Assembly (NCBI GenBank): GCA_900322025.1
Contig: ONYJ01000017.1
Location: 1 to 9,978, forward strand
Length of the DNA stretch: 9,978 bases
Direction of reading: 5' to 3'
From: an uncultured Bacteroidales bacterium
Lineage (GTDB): Bacteria; Bacteroidota; Bacteroidia; Bacteroidales; UBA932
Part shown: in pieces, positions 1 through 6,798 of the stretch
How the letters are laid out: the number at the start of each line of letters is the position of its first letter
How positions within the stretch are numbered: the stretch's first letter is position 1
Position numbers and translations under genes: made by a program
Notes under the pieces: generated by a model
Databases searched by the model: none
What the model was told of the DNA's origin: nothing
Seen by the model: the letters and a program-made list of their open reading frames with translations, nothing else

Positions 1-11
1 ACTTGTTTTAG

Positions 12-127
12 CTTTGCCATGGCGAGAAACTTTTCGGTAAGCCAAATGAGCAAAGAGATGCTTGCATATCTTTGCCATGGCGAGAAAAGTTGCAGTAAAA
101 AGTTGCACTGAAAAGATGCGTGCAACG
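12..127. repeat. Two-copy imperfect tandem repeat, 58-bp period, with 13-bp sub-repeats
   Basis: The 18-mer CTTTGCCATGGCGAGAAA occurs at 12-29 and again, identically, at 70-87. The ends of the two units also match: AGATGCTTGCA at 56-66 and AGATGCGTGCA at 114-124 lie in the same register, so the period is 58 bp. The middle of the unit has diverged. Inside the second unit three 13-bp segments follow each other at 86, 99 and 112 (AAAGTTGCAGTAA, AAAGTTGCACTGA, AAAGATGCGTGCA). Each 18-mer contains the 8-bp palindrome GCCATGGC. The period is not a multiple of three, so this is not a repeated protein domain in one frame. Its function is unknown. The array may extend to the left of the window. Confidence 0.75.
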
Positions 128-205
128 ACCATTAGAATAAAACGCTGGAAATTTAAAAGCCAGATTACATATAAATACATACAAATATCATTACTACAAT
201 AAACG

Positions 206-799
206 ATGAAAAACAATATTTTATACCATGCCCTTTTGCTCGTAGCACTTACAGCATTTTTAACCATCGGCTACACGAGCCAAACTCTTGCTCAGCAAAC
301 GCAGCAAGCCCAAAAGGATACTTCTGCTACAAAAGTCCACTACACCGGGGCTTTTAGCAAAAGTTCTTCATACATAGTAGTTTCCAAAAAAGAGTTCAAA
401 CTTTATGTATATGCAAGCGTAAATGGAGAAAAAACACTTATTGCCGAGTATCCTGTATGTATAGGCAAGAACACCGGAAACAAACAAAAGAAAGGAGATA
501 TGAGAACTCCGGAATCGGAAGAAGGCAAGCCTTTCAAAATTTCTCAGATTCAGTCTGCCGGATATTGGAAACACGATTTTGGCGATGGCAGAGGCAGTAT
601 TCTTGCATACGGCAAATGGTTTTTAAGATTAAATACTTATAAGTGGAGCGGTATAGGCATCCATGGCAGCACAAACAACGAAGACAGCGTACCGGGCAGA
701 GGCAGCGAGGGTTGCATACGCCTGCTCGATAAAGATATAATACACCTGAAAGAAAACTACGCTTGGGTTGGTATGCCCGTAATTATACTCCCGGACTAA
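206..799 (+). CDS. Secreted L,D-transpeptidase (YkuD/ErfK family)
   Basis: This 197-residue protein has an N-terminal signal peptide: a short basic start, a hydrophobic core at about residues 5-22 and a likely cleavage after Leu-Ala at residue 29. A Gln-rich linker leads to a YkuD-type catalytic domain at about 54-196. The active-site signature is visible as His153-Gly154 followed by S-E-G-C-I-R-L with catalytic Cys170 and Arg172. The family forms L,D (3-3) peptidoglycan cross-links or attaches proteins to the wall, using a Cys thioester in the periplasm. The start ATG is followed by a normal signal sequence and preceded by an A/T-rich leader without a Shine-Dalgarno, as is usual in Bacteroidota. 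The gene stands alone, 209 bp ahead of the next gene. Cross-linking and other acyl-transfer roles cannot be separated from sequence. Confidence 0.9.
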   Translation: MKNNILYHALLLVALTAFLTIGYTSQTLAQQTQQAQKDTSATKVHYTGAFSKSSSYIVVSKKEFKLYVYASVNGEKTLIAEYPVCIGKNTGNKQKKGDMRTPESEEGKPFKISQIQSAGYWKHDFGDGRGSILAYGKWFLRLNTYKWSGIGIHGSTNNEDSVPGRGSEGCIRLLDKDIIHLKENYAWVGMPVIILPD

Positions 800-951
800 C
801 CACAGAAGAGTCTTTTATAATTTATGCGTATGTTGAAACAGCATCATATAGCCTTTATCTAAGATATATGAAACAGCAAAACTTTAGATAGATTTTCACG
901 GCAAAATTAACATTCAGAACACAGAGATAACCATCATTTTCACAATAAAGA

Positions 952-982
952 TTGATATCATGCCAGTTTTTTTGTAAATTGC
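952..982 (+). promoter_or_regulatory. Possible Bacteroidota-type promoter for the aldo/keto reductase
   Basis: A TTG at 952-954 is followed after 20 bases by TAAATTGC at 975-982. The spacing fits the -33/-7 layout of Bacteroidota promoters, but the -7 box matches only four of the six fixed positions of TAnnTTTG. The start codon at 1009 would lie about 20 bases after the predicted transcription start. Confidence 0.3.
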
Positions 983-1008
983 AGATGTAACTAACAGCAA
1001 ATTCCGTT

Positions 1009-2337
1009 ATGAAAGACAACAGCAATAAGGCAATAAGCAGAAGAAAAGCCTTAAAGATTTTTGGACTTGGAGCAGCTGCACTCGCTGCCAGTACAGTACC
1101 CTTCAAAAACAATCCTTTTATAGAAAATCTCCAGGCCAAAGCGGCTAACGGTGATATTACTCCTGTAGATAAGAGACTGAACTCCAAAAACGGAGATAAG
1201 ATATCTATGATAGGCTTCGGCTGTATGAGGTTCCCTACTAATGGACCGGGAAGAAATGCTCCGGTTGATGAAGCTAAAGTTCAGGAACTTGTAGATTATG
1301 CCTATGCTCACGGAATTAACTATTACGATACGGCCTATGTTTATCACGGAGGAAAGAGCGAAGGTATAATAGGCAAAGCCCTAAAAAAATATCCGAGAGA
1401 TTCGTATTATTTAGCAGACAAGATGCCCGGCTATTTGGTAAAGCAAAAGGAAGACATCGCTAAATTCTTTGAAGAACAGCTTGTAAGATGTGGAGTAGAT
1501 TATTTTGATTACTATCTGCTACATTCCATTTCAGATATAAAATCTTACGACAAAGTGTACGAAGAAATGGGCGGCTATGCCTATCTGTTAGAGCAAAAGA
1601 AAAAAGGCAGAATCAAGAGTTTAGGTTTTTCTTTCCATTCAGACCGAGCTTGTTGGGATCATGTAATAGACCTCCACGATTGGGATTTTGTACAGATACA
1701 ACTCAATTACATAGATTGGAAAAAAGATGGAGAGTATCTGTATGAGTCTTTAGCCAAAAGAAAGATTCCTGCCGTAATAATGGAACCCCTACTTGGCGGA
1801 AGGCTTGCAAATCTGTCAGACTCAGCTAATAAGATTCTCAAAGATCTTAATCCGGACAACACAATAGCCTCTTGGGCTTTTAGATATCTTGGTTCTCTCC
1901 CTAATGTTTTGGTAAGTCTCAGCGGCATGACCTATATGGAACATCTTACAGACAATATCAAAACATTCACCAACTTTAAACCGCTTACACTTCAGGAGCA
2001 GACCACTCTTCAGAAAGCTATTTTGGAATACCAAAGCTACAAGAGAATCAACTGCACAACTTGCCGCTATTGCATGCCTTGTCCGTTTGAGGTAGAGATA
2101 CCTTCTGTATTTACTACCTACAACGAACTGGTAATGAACGGCCACGTTCCTAATAAAGAGAGTCAAAGCGCAGAGGAATACGCCAAGAAAAAAGCAGAAT
2201 TTGCAGAAGCGTTCCGTAAAGAATTTGCCGAAGGAGGTGGCCCTGAAAAATGCGCCAGTTGCCAAGAGTGCGTAAGCAAATGTCCGCAGCATCTGCCTAT
2301 TCCAGACCTGATGGATAGAATAGCACGTGAGTTCTAA
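1009..2337 (+). CDS. Exported aldo/keto reductase with two C-terminal 4Fe-4S motifs
   Basis: This 442-residue protein starts with a leader carrying S10-R11-R12-K-A-L-K and a hydrophobic stretch at about 17-30, resembling a twin-arginine (Tat) signal for export of folded, cofactor-loaded proteins. Residues about 55-325 form an aldo/keto reductase barrel. The expected catalytic residues are visible: Asp107 and Tyr112 in the Y-D-T-A-Y-V-Y segment, Lys138 in A-D-K and His172 in L-L-H-S. Two cysteine clusters follow: C349/C352/C355/C358, then C415/C418/C421/C425 with a following Pro, each fit to bind a 4Fe-4S cluster. This combination is a recognised subfamily of iron-sulfur aldo/keto reductases whose physiological substrates are mostly unknown. 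The clusters suggest electron exchange with a redox partner rather than NADPH alone. The gene is monocistronic, with 180 bp to the next start. Confidence 0.9.
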   Translation: MKDNSNKAISRRKALKIFGLGAAALAASTVPFKNNPFIENLQAKAANGDITPVDKRLNSKNGDKISMIGFGCMRFPTNGPGRNAPVDEAKVQELVDYAYAHGINYYDTAYVYHGGKSEGIIGKALKKYPRDSYYLADKMPGYLVKQKEDIAKFFEEQLVRCGVDYFDYYLLHSISDIKSYDKVYEEMGGYAYLLEQKKKGRIKSLGFSFHSDRACWDHVIDLHDWDFVQIQLNYIDWKKDGEYLYESLAKRKIPAVIMEPLLGGRLANLSDSANKILKDLNPDNTIASWAFRYLGSLPNVLVSLSGMTYMEHLTDNIKTFTNFKPLTLQEQTTLQKAILEYQSYKRINCTTCRYCMPCPFEVEIPSVFTTYNELVMNGHVPNKESQSAEEYAKKKAEFAEAFRKEFAEGGGPEKCASCQECVSKCPQHLPIPDLMDRIAREF

Positions 2338-2461
2338 TGGAGTAAAAGCCTACTTAATATACCGGAAGCAAGACAATTGCAGCTGCTCCAAGAACAATAA
2401 ACTCATGATGCATAAGCACGCATAAAAAACTTGATACGGAGATTCATATATAGAAACTCTG

Positions 2462-2491
2462 TTTGAGAACATTAAGTTTACTTGAGATTTG
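2462..2491 (+). promoter_or_regulatory. Possible promoter for the copper locus
   Basis: TTTG at 2462-2465 is followed after 18 bases by GAGATTTG at 2484-2491, which matches five of the six fixed positions of the Bacteroidota -7 box TAnnTTTG. Transcription would start near 2498, just before the ATG at 2518. A weaker alternative pairs TTG at 2431-2433 with TCTGTTTG at 2458-2465, at a longer spacing. I see no clear copper-regulator operator. Confidence 0.35.
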
Positions 2492-2517
2492 CAGAAAAGT
2501 ACATAGAAAATTCAGTT

Positions 2518-2808
2518 ATGGTAAAACATAGTTTTACGGTAAAGAATATGATGTGTGCAATGTGCGTTGCACACGTAAGAAAGGCCATTGAAAGTTTAGA
2601 GGGTGTTAAGGATGTGAATGTAAACCTTGCATCTAACTCTGCTCTTATAGAATATGACTCGCAAAAAATAACACCTCAACAGATTAAGCAAGCCGTGGTA
2701 TCAGCTGGTTACGATATGGATACAGAACCCCTATCGGCCAACTCCGATAACTGTCAAGACGAAAAAAAAAAGTCAAACGGCTTGTTAAGAAAACTATTTG
2801 GGCGATAA
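2518..2808 (+). CDS. Heavy-metal-associated (HMA) domain protein; predicted short copper-chaperone product of copA
   Basis: This 96-residue protein has a ferredoxin-like HMA fold at about residues 1-68 with the copper-binding motif M11-M-C13-A-M-C16 (canonical M-x-C-x-x-C; the usual Gly before it is Asn here). After it comes an acidic linker and a lysine run, then ten residues and a stop at 2806-2808. Such domains carry Cu+ in the cytosol and pass it to P-type ATPases. I chose ATG 2518 over TTG 2482 upstream because the HMA fold starts immediately after it. The last part of the frame overlaps the ATPase reading frame, and switching to the -1 frame in the run of ten A restores a complete CopA. 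So this is probably either a free chaperone made by ribosomes that do not shift, or half of a gene split by a base miscount. Confidence 0.85.
   Translation: MVKHSFTVKNMMCAMCVAHVRKAIESLEGVKDVNVNLASNSALIEYDSQKITPQQIKQAVVSAGYDMDTEPLSANSDNCQDEKKKSNGLLRKLFGR
2766..2772 (+). promoter_or_regulatory. Predicted programmed -1 frameshift site (A AAA AAG)
   Basis: Ten A at 2762-2771 are followed by G. In the HMA frame the codons are GAA AAA AAA AAG, so A AAA AAG at 2766-2772 has the X XXY YYZ phase required for tandem -1 slippage; it is the same heptamer as in E. coli dnaX. The only window where the two frames can be joined runs from the ATPase-frame stop TAA at 2748-2750 to the HMA stop TAA at 2806-2808, and the heptamer lies inside it. 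No strong Shine-Dalgarno-like stimulator is visible upstream. The same A run could also cause transcriptional slippage. Confidence 0.65.
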
Positions 2809-4826
2809 TTGTAGCCATTCCTGTTATGCTTATCGGAATGTCTTCTATGCGACATTCCGATACTTTCTTTTTATCGCAAAAAACTGCTAACCTGATAATG
2901 TGGGCATTGGCCACAATATCTATAGTTTTCTTCGGGCGCGATTTCTATATAAATGCATGGAGGCAAACAAGGCACGCACATGCCAATATGGATACGCTCA
3001 TAGCTCTTTCTACGGGCATAGCCTACCTTTTTAGCGTCTTTAATACCCTATTCCCTACGGTATTAACAAGTAAGGGATTAGAAAGCCATGTATATTTCGA
3101 ATCGGTTGCAGTAATAATAGCTTTTATTCTATTAGGAAGGCTGTTAGAAGAAAGGGCAAAGTATTCCGCTTCATCTGCAATAAAAAAACTGGCCGGCCTG
3201 CAACCTAAAAAAGTAACTATTCTAAGAAGAGAATACATACATACCTCTAACTCAAAGTATGCCGGAGAGCTTGATAAGAATCTGGATAAAGAGCTTCTTT
3301 TTATAAACTTACAAGATGTTGTTGTTGGCGATATTGTTGTGGTTAAGCCCGGAGAAAAAATACCTGTAGATGGTATTGTTGTGGAGGGGAACAGTTTTGT
3401 AGATGAAAGTATGCTTTCCGGAGAGAGCATACCCATAGAGAAAAAGCTTGGCTGCAAAATATTTGCAGGAACCGTAAACCAGATGGGCAGCTTTATTTTC
3501 AGAGCAGAGAAAATTGGAGAGGATACAGCCTTGTCGCAAATTATCCAACTTGTAAGAGAAGCCCAGGGAAGCCGCGCGCCAAGCCAAAGATTGGCAGATA
3601 AAATTGCCTCCATATTTGTCCCGGCCGTAATATGCATAGCTGTAATAGCATTTATTCTATGGAATATATGCGGCCTTGCAAGCGGCAACAACTACATTGT
3701 TCATTCTATTCTGGCTCTTGTTACCGTGCTTGTAATAGCATGCCCATGCGCTCTCGGTTTAGCTACCCCAACAGCCATAATGGTAGGCATCGGAAAAGGA
3801 GCGCAAAACGGCATTTTGGTTAAAGATGCCGAAGCTATGGAAAATGCCCGCAGAATTAATGTAGTGGCATTAGATAAAACCGGTACGCTTACCGTTGGAG
3901 ATCCTGAAGTTACAGACGAGTTTTGGGATGTGCCAGACAATAGCACTCTCAAAAGTATCCTCGGTGGAATGGAGTGCCTTTCTCAACATCCAATAGCAGA
4001 AGCTATTGCAAAACACTATAAACATGCCAATGTGTCTGATATAGAAACCCTGCCAGGTATGGGTATCACATGTACATATCCCATGCCCACGGCAGAAAAC
4101 AAAACAGACATTCAAAAAACATTTTATGCCGGAAGTCTGTCGCTGATAAAACAGAAAGGAATACAAATACCGGAGCCTATAGCCCTAAAGGCCGAAGAAT
4201 ATGAAGCTCAAGCAAAAAGTACTGTTTACTTTGCAGACAAGGAAAGAGTTCTTGCCATAATGGCGGTAGCAGACAAGATAAAAAAGAGTTCTGCAAAGGC
4301 GGTAAAAGAATTGCATGAGATGGGAGTACGCGTAGTAATGCTTACCGGCGATAACAGCCGTACGGCACAAGCGATTGCACAAGAATGTGGCATAGTGGAA
4401 GTAAAATCTTCTATGTTACCGGCCGATAAAGAACTTTATATCAGAGAACTTCAAAACAACAAGCAGGTTGTGGCCATGGTAGGAGACGGTATCAACGATT
4501 CCGCAGCACTGGCCAGGGCAGATGTGAGTATTGCGATAGGAGAAGGTAGCGATATTGCTATGGATGCTGCAAAAATTACCATAACCGGCTCCGATCTGAA
4601 CAAACTGCCTGCAACCATAAGACTATCAAAACAAACTGTTAAAACAGTAAGAATGAACCTTTTCTGGGCATTTATCTATAATATAGTGGCCATACCCATA
4701 GCTGCCGGATTTTTCTTCCCTGTAAATGGTTTTCTTCTCAACCCCATGATTGCCGGAGCTGCTATGGCTATGTCCAGCGTATGTGTTGTTGGCAACTCTT
4801 TACTGCTTAATTTCAGAAAAATATAA
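2772..4826 (+). CDS. copA: Copper-exporting P1B-type ATPase CopA, body encoded in the -1 frame (full product joins 2518-2772 to 2772-4826)
   Basis: This is the transport part of a Cu+ efflux ATPase of the inner membrane. From Met 2826 it has 666 residues; joined to the HMA frame at 2772 the product is 769 residues, normal for one-HMA CopA. In 666-residue numbering: S198-G-E-S actuator motif, C306-P-C308 metal site in a membrane helix, phosphorylated Asp350 in D-K-T-G-T-L-T, H388-P389 nucleotide-domain motif, T507-G-D-N, G553-D-G-I-N-D hinge, Y618-N619 and M647-A-M-S-S. CPC, YN and MxxSS together mark Cu+ specificity. The actuator domain has an extra loop at about 135-160. Met 2826 lies inside the first membrane helix, which begins at about 2793, and no ATG, GTG or TTG precedes it in frame, so initiation there would break the helix. 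Its codons run 46 bp from sodB. Confidence 0.93.
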   Translation, partial: VKRLVKKTIWAIIVAIPVMLIGMSSMRHSDTFFLSQKTANLIMWALATISIVFFGRDFYINAWRQTRHAHANMDTLIALSTGIAYLFSVFNTLFPTVLTSKGLESHVYFESVAVIIAFILLGRLLEERAKYSASSAIKKLAGLQPKKVTILRREYIHTSNSKYAGELDKNLDKELLFINLQDVVVGDIVVVKPGEKIPVDGIVVEGNSFVDESMLSGESIPIEKKLGCKIFAGTVNQMGSFIFRAEKIGEDTALSQIIQLVREAQGSRAPSQRLADKIASIFVPAVICIAVIAFILWNICGLASGNNYIVHSILALVTVLVIACPCALGLATPTAIMVGIGKGAQNGILVKDAEAMENARRINVVALDKTGTLTVGDPEVTDEFWDVPDNSTLKSILGGMECLSQHPIAEAIAKHYKHANVSDIETLPGMGITCTYPMPTAENKTDIQKTFYAGSLSLIKQKGIQIPEPIALKAEEYEAQAKSTVYFADKERVLAIMAVADKIKKSSAKAVKELHEMGVRVVMLTGDNSRTAQAIAQECGIVEVKSSMLPADKELYIRELQNNKQVVAMVGDGINDSAALARADVSIAIGEGSDIAMDAAKITITGSDLNKLPATIRLSKQTVKTVRMNLFWAFIYNIVAIPIAAGFFFPVNGFLLNPMIAGAAMAMSSVCVVGNSLLLNFRKI
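2831..2862 (+). other. Perfect 12-bp hairpin inside copA, with T-rich 3' flank
   Basis: TATCGGAATGTC at 2831-2842 is exactly complementary to GACATTCCGATA at 2851-2862, with an 8-base loop at 2843-2850. The tract after it (2863-2874) is T-rich (CTTTCTTTTTAT). The hairpin starts 22 bases after the HMA stop codon and 58 bases after the slippery site. It looks like an internal intrinsic terminator or attenuator, or a translational pausing structure. It is rather distant to be a classical frameshift stimulator, which usually lies 5-9 bases away. Confidence 0.7.
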
Positions 4827-4872
4827 CATCTAACACTTAATACTGATTTTTTAACCTCCTAATTCTAACATC

Positions 4873-5481
4873 ATGATACACAAACTCCCCGAACTCAAAT
4901 TTGAGACAGATGCATTAGCTCCCATAATAAGTCAAGAAACAATAGTTCTGCATCACGACAAACATCTCAATGGTTACATAACAAACCTTAACAACCTGAT
5001 AACAAACACTTCCTTAGAGAATAAAAGCCTCGAAGAAATTATTGTAGAATCGTCTGAAGGAGAATTTGAAAACAGTACGGCTATATTCAATAATGCCGCT
5101 CAAACATTTAACCACAACCTATATTTTGATTCAATTTCTCCTAAGGCTATAAATCAAGAGAACAATCTCCCTGAAGGAAAACTTGCCGAAATGATAAATA
5201 CACACTTTGCATCCTTTGCAAGTTTCAGAGAATCTTTCAGCAAAGCTGCCGCATCATTGTTTGGAAGCGGATGGGTCTGGCTCTCAAAAGATTCAGAAGG
5301 TAAACTGGTTATAACATCAGAAAGCAACGCCGGCTGTCCGCTTACTAAGGGTCTCTCTCCTATCTTGGTTATTGATGTATGGGAGCATGCCTATTATGTG
5401 GATTACCGCAACCGTAGGGCAGATTACATAGAAGCTTTCTGGAAAATCATAGACTGGAAAACCGTAGCGCAAAGGCTATAA
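4873..5481 (+). CDS. sodB: Superoxide dismutase, Fe/Mn family (Fe-type or cambialistic)
   Basis: This 202-residue cytosolic enzyme converts superoxide to hydrogen peroxide and oxygen. The four metal ligands are visible: His27 (first His of H-H-D-K-H), His81 (N-H-N-L-Y-F), Asp168 and His172 (D-V-W-E-H-A-Y-Y). The N-terminal helical domain spans about 1-88 and the C-terminal alpha/beta domain about 98-200, the normal length. Gln77 in A-A-Q-T-F-N-H is the Fe-type position of the outer-sphere glutamine. Residues S-N-A-G154-C-P carry Gly where E. coli FeSOD has Ala. A Gly in this stretch is also present in the Bacteroidales enzymes able to use either Fe or Mn, so metal choice is uncertain. The start ATG precedes a typical N-terminus. 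It lies 46 bp behind copA on the same strand; co-transcription is possible but unproven. Confidence 0.95.
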   Translation: MIHKLPELKFETDALAPIISQETIVLHHDKHLNGYITNLNNLITNTSLENKSLEEIIVESSEGEFENSTAIFNNAAQTFNHNLYFDSISPKAINQENNLPEGKLAEMINTHFASFASFRESFSKAAASLFGSGWVWLSKDSEGKLVITSESNAGCPLTKGLSPILVIDVWEHAYYVDYRNRRADYIEAFWKIIDWKTVAQRL

Positions 5482-5545
5482 TTATCCATAAATCAGTTTT
5501 ATAGCTCCGCATACTTAGGCTAGAGATTATCGCAGAATACCTAAT

Positions 5546-6757
5546 TTATTTAGAGTCGATACTTTTTATATTTTCTACATCTATCGGAAACTGATATACC
5601 TTTCCGTTAATTGGGAGGTTTACAAGAAGATGCTTTGCATTAGAGTTATATTTTGCATAGGCAAAGCCGGTAATGGAAGTGTTGGGCTTTATTAGATAGT
5701 TCTGCAAGTATCCTATATTATTGTTTGCAACCTTAGCGCGGGCGTCGTTAAACATTCCTGAAATAAGAATGTTACCCACCACCGCCGACTGACGGATAAG
5801 GAAGGTTGACATATCGTGAGCCAAATCTCTACCAAAAGTACGGCGATGATGGCGGTCCTGCCTGTAAAACTGCTCGTCTGTTATAGCCTCAAGAGTTATT
5901 GCGGTTGCTATGGTTGCCGCATGCAAACCAAACTTTGCCCATCCCTGCCGCCTGTTTATACGCCGCAGATAATCTCCGCTGGAAAACATTTTTATCTTAC
6001 CGGCAGAACTTTGAATAGAAGCGTCTTTAAAAGAGAAATAAGCATCCTCCGGCGAGTTATTCTGCACAAATAATTGTAATATGTAATACTTGCCATAATA
6101 ATGCTGATAACTAACATCTAAAGAAACATATAATCCGTTAACAGCATAAGCTCGTATAACTTGCCCATCTTGGGTTTCATATGCTTTGAGATCGGATGTT
6201 GTAACATCTTTCCATACAGGTTCTTTAGTAGTGGTATCGTAATCTACGGAATAGCCCTCACCAGATTGGGTGTAATAATCATTTATAAGTTCTCCATCAC
6301 TATACTCCCACTGCTTGCAAGTCTTGCCGTCTTCGTCAAAAAGCGTTTTTACTCCATGCAATATACCCTCCTTATAAAATTCGTGTTGCTTCATCAAGCC
6401 ATTCTCAAAATACTCCGTAAACTCTCCATCATTTTTACCGTTTTTAAAGAATTGCTTTATCCATACTTTGCCGTTCGGATGATATGCTATAAAAGCCCCT
6501 TCAAATATGGTATTGGCATCGTCTGCTGCATCTACGGAAGAAACCGCTCCGGTAGCCCTCAGTGTATTGCTTTTAGAGTAGTAATCGTTAAAGGAATTAT
6601 TGCTTTCAACTACTCGGTAATATTCTGCCGAATCGCGCTGGGTAACCCCATAAGAGTTTGAATTGTAATAGTAAATACCCGCCCACGATTCCCTTGTCTG
6701 AGCAAAAGAAAAAATGCCATAGAGCATTATTGTTAAAAACAGAAACAACCTTTTCAT
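5546..6757 (-). CDS. Secreted MORN-repeat (YwqK-like) protein of unknown function
   Basis: I place the start at 6757, giving 403 residues, because M-K-R-L followed by a hydrophobic run and F-S-F-A|Q is a clean signal peptide with cleavage after residue 19. The frame is open upstream to 6811, but that would bury the signal. Residues about 86-165 contain three to four repeats of roughly 23 residues with the pattern N-G-K/L...(F/Y)-x-x-G...H/D-G, the MORN_2 or YwqK-antitoxin-like type, predicted to form a beta-sheet ladder. Residues about 200-260 look beta-rich, a short hydrophobic alanine-rich segment lies at about 276-292, and a His/Arg-rich stretch follows at 300-310. No lipobox cysteine is present, so it is probably periplasmic or outer-membrane-associated. 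I do not recognise the C-terminal 200 residues. The gene converges on sodB with 64 bp between them. Confidence 0.75.
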   Translation of the reverse strand: MKRLFLFLTIMLYGIFSFAQTRESWAGIYYYNSNSYGVTQRDSAEYYRVVESNNSFNDYYSKSNTLRATGAVSSVDAADDANTIFEGAFIAYHPNGKVWIKQFFKNGKNDGEFTEYFENGLMKQHEFYKEGILHGVKTLFDEDGKTCKQWEYSDGELINDYYTQSGEGYSVDYDTTTKEPVWKDVTTSDLKAYETQDGQVIRAYAVNGLYVSLDVSYQHYYGKYYILQLFVQNNSPEDAYFSFKDASIQSSAGKIKMFSSGDYLRRINRRQGWAKFGLHAATIATAITLEAITDEQFYRQDRHHRRTFGRDLAHDMSTFLIRQSAVVGNILISGMFNDARAKVANNNIGYLQNYLIKPNTSITGFAYAKYNSNAKHLLVNLPINGKVYQFPIDVENIKSIDSK

Positions 6758-6798
6758 AACCATACCATTTAGTATATAGCTTACAAGCAACCTCAAAC

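Noticed and set aside
12..87. CRISPR-like repeat pair
   Set aside because: Only two copies of the 18-mer exist, the intervening sequence itself aligns with the next unit, and no cas gene is present.
77..202. Small 41-residue basic reading frame beginning in the second 18-mer repeat
   Set aside because: It ends only a few bases before the transpeptidase start and has no recognisable domain. The matching ATG in the first repeat copy leads to an unrelated frame, so coding is not supported.
834..896. Direct repeat TGAAACAGCA (834-843 and 869-878) and palindrome TATCTAAGATA (856-866) upstream of the aldo/keto reductase
   Set aside because: Both are short and in AT-rich DNA, and the nearby promoter-like TAGATTTT at 889-896 has no -33 partner; not strong enough to call a regulatory site.
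2482..2517. TTG start giving a 12-residue longer HMA protein
   Set aside because: The added residues have no counterpart before the HMA fold, and ATG 2518 sits exactly at the expected domain start. The -7-like box at 2484-2491 would also lie inside the longer reading frame.
3023..3691. 222-residue open frame on the - strand
   Set aside because: It lies fully antisense to the copA ATPase, whose motifs are certain, and resembles no protein.
2826..4826. Independent ATPase gene starting at Met 2826
   Set aside because: This start falls in the middle of the first membrane helix; the coding signature continues upstream in the same frame to about 2772 without any ATG, GTG or TTG start.
5515..5544. 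Possible convergent terminator TTAGG/CCTAA between sodB and the MORN-repeat gene
   Set aside because: The stem has only five pairs around a 20-base loop and no clean T run, so it is not distinguishable from chance.
6161..6661. 166-residue hydrophobic open frame on the + strand
   Set aside because: It is antisense to the MORN-repeat gene, which has a signal peptide, repeats and a matching promoter.
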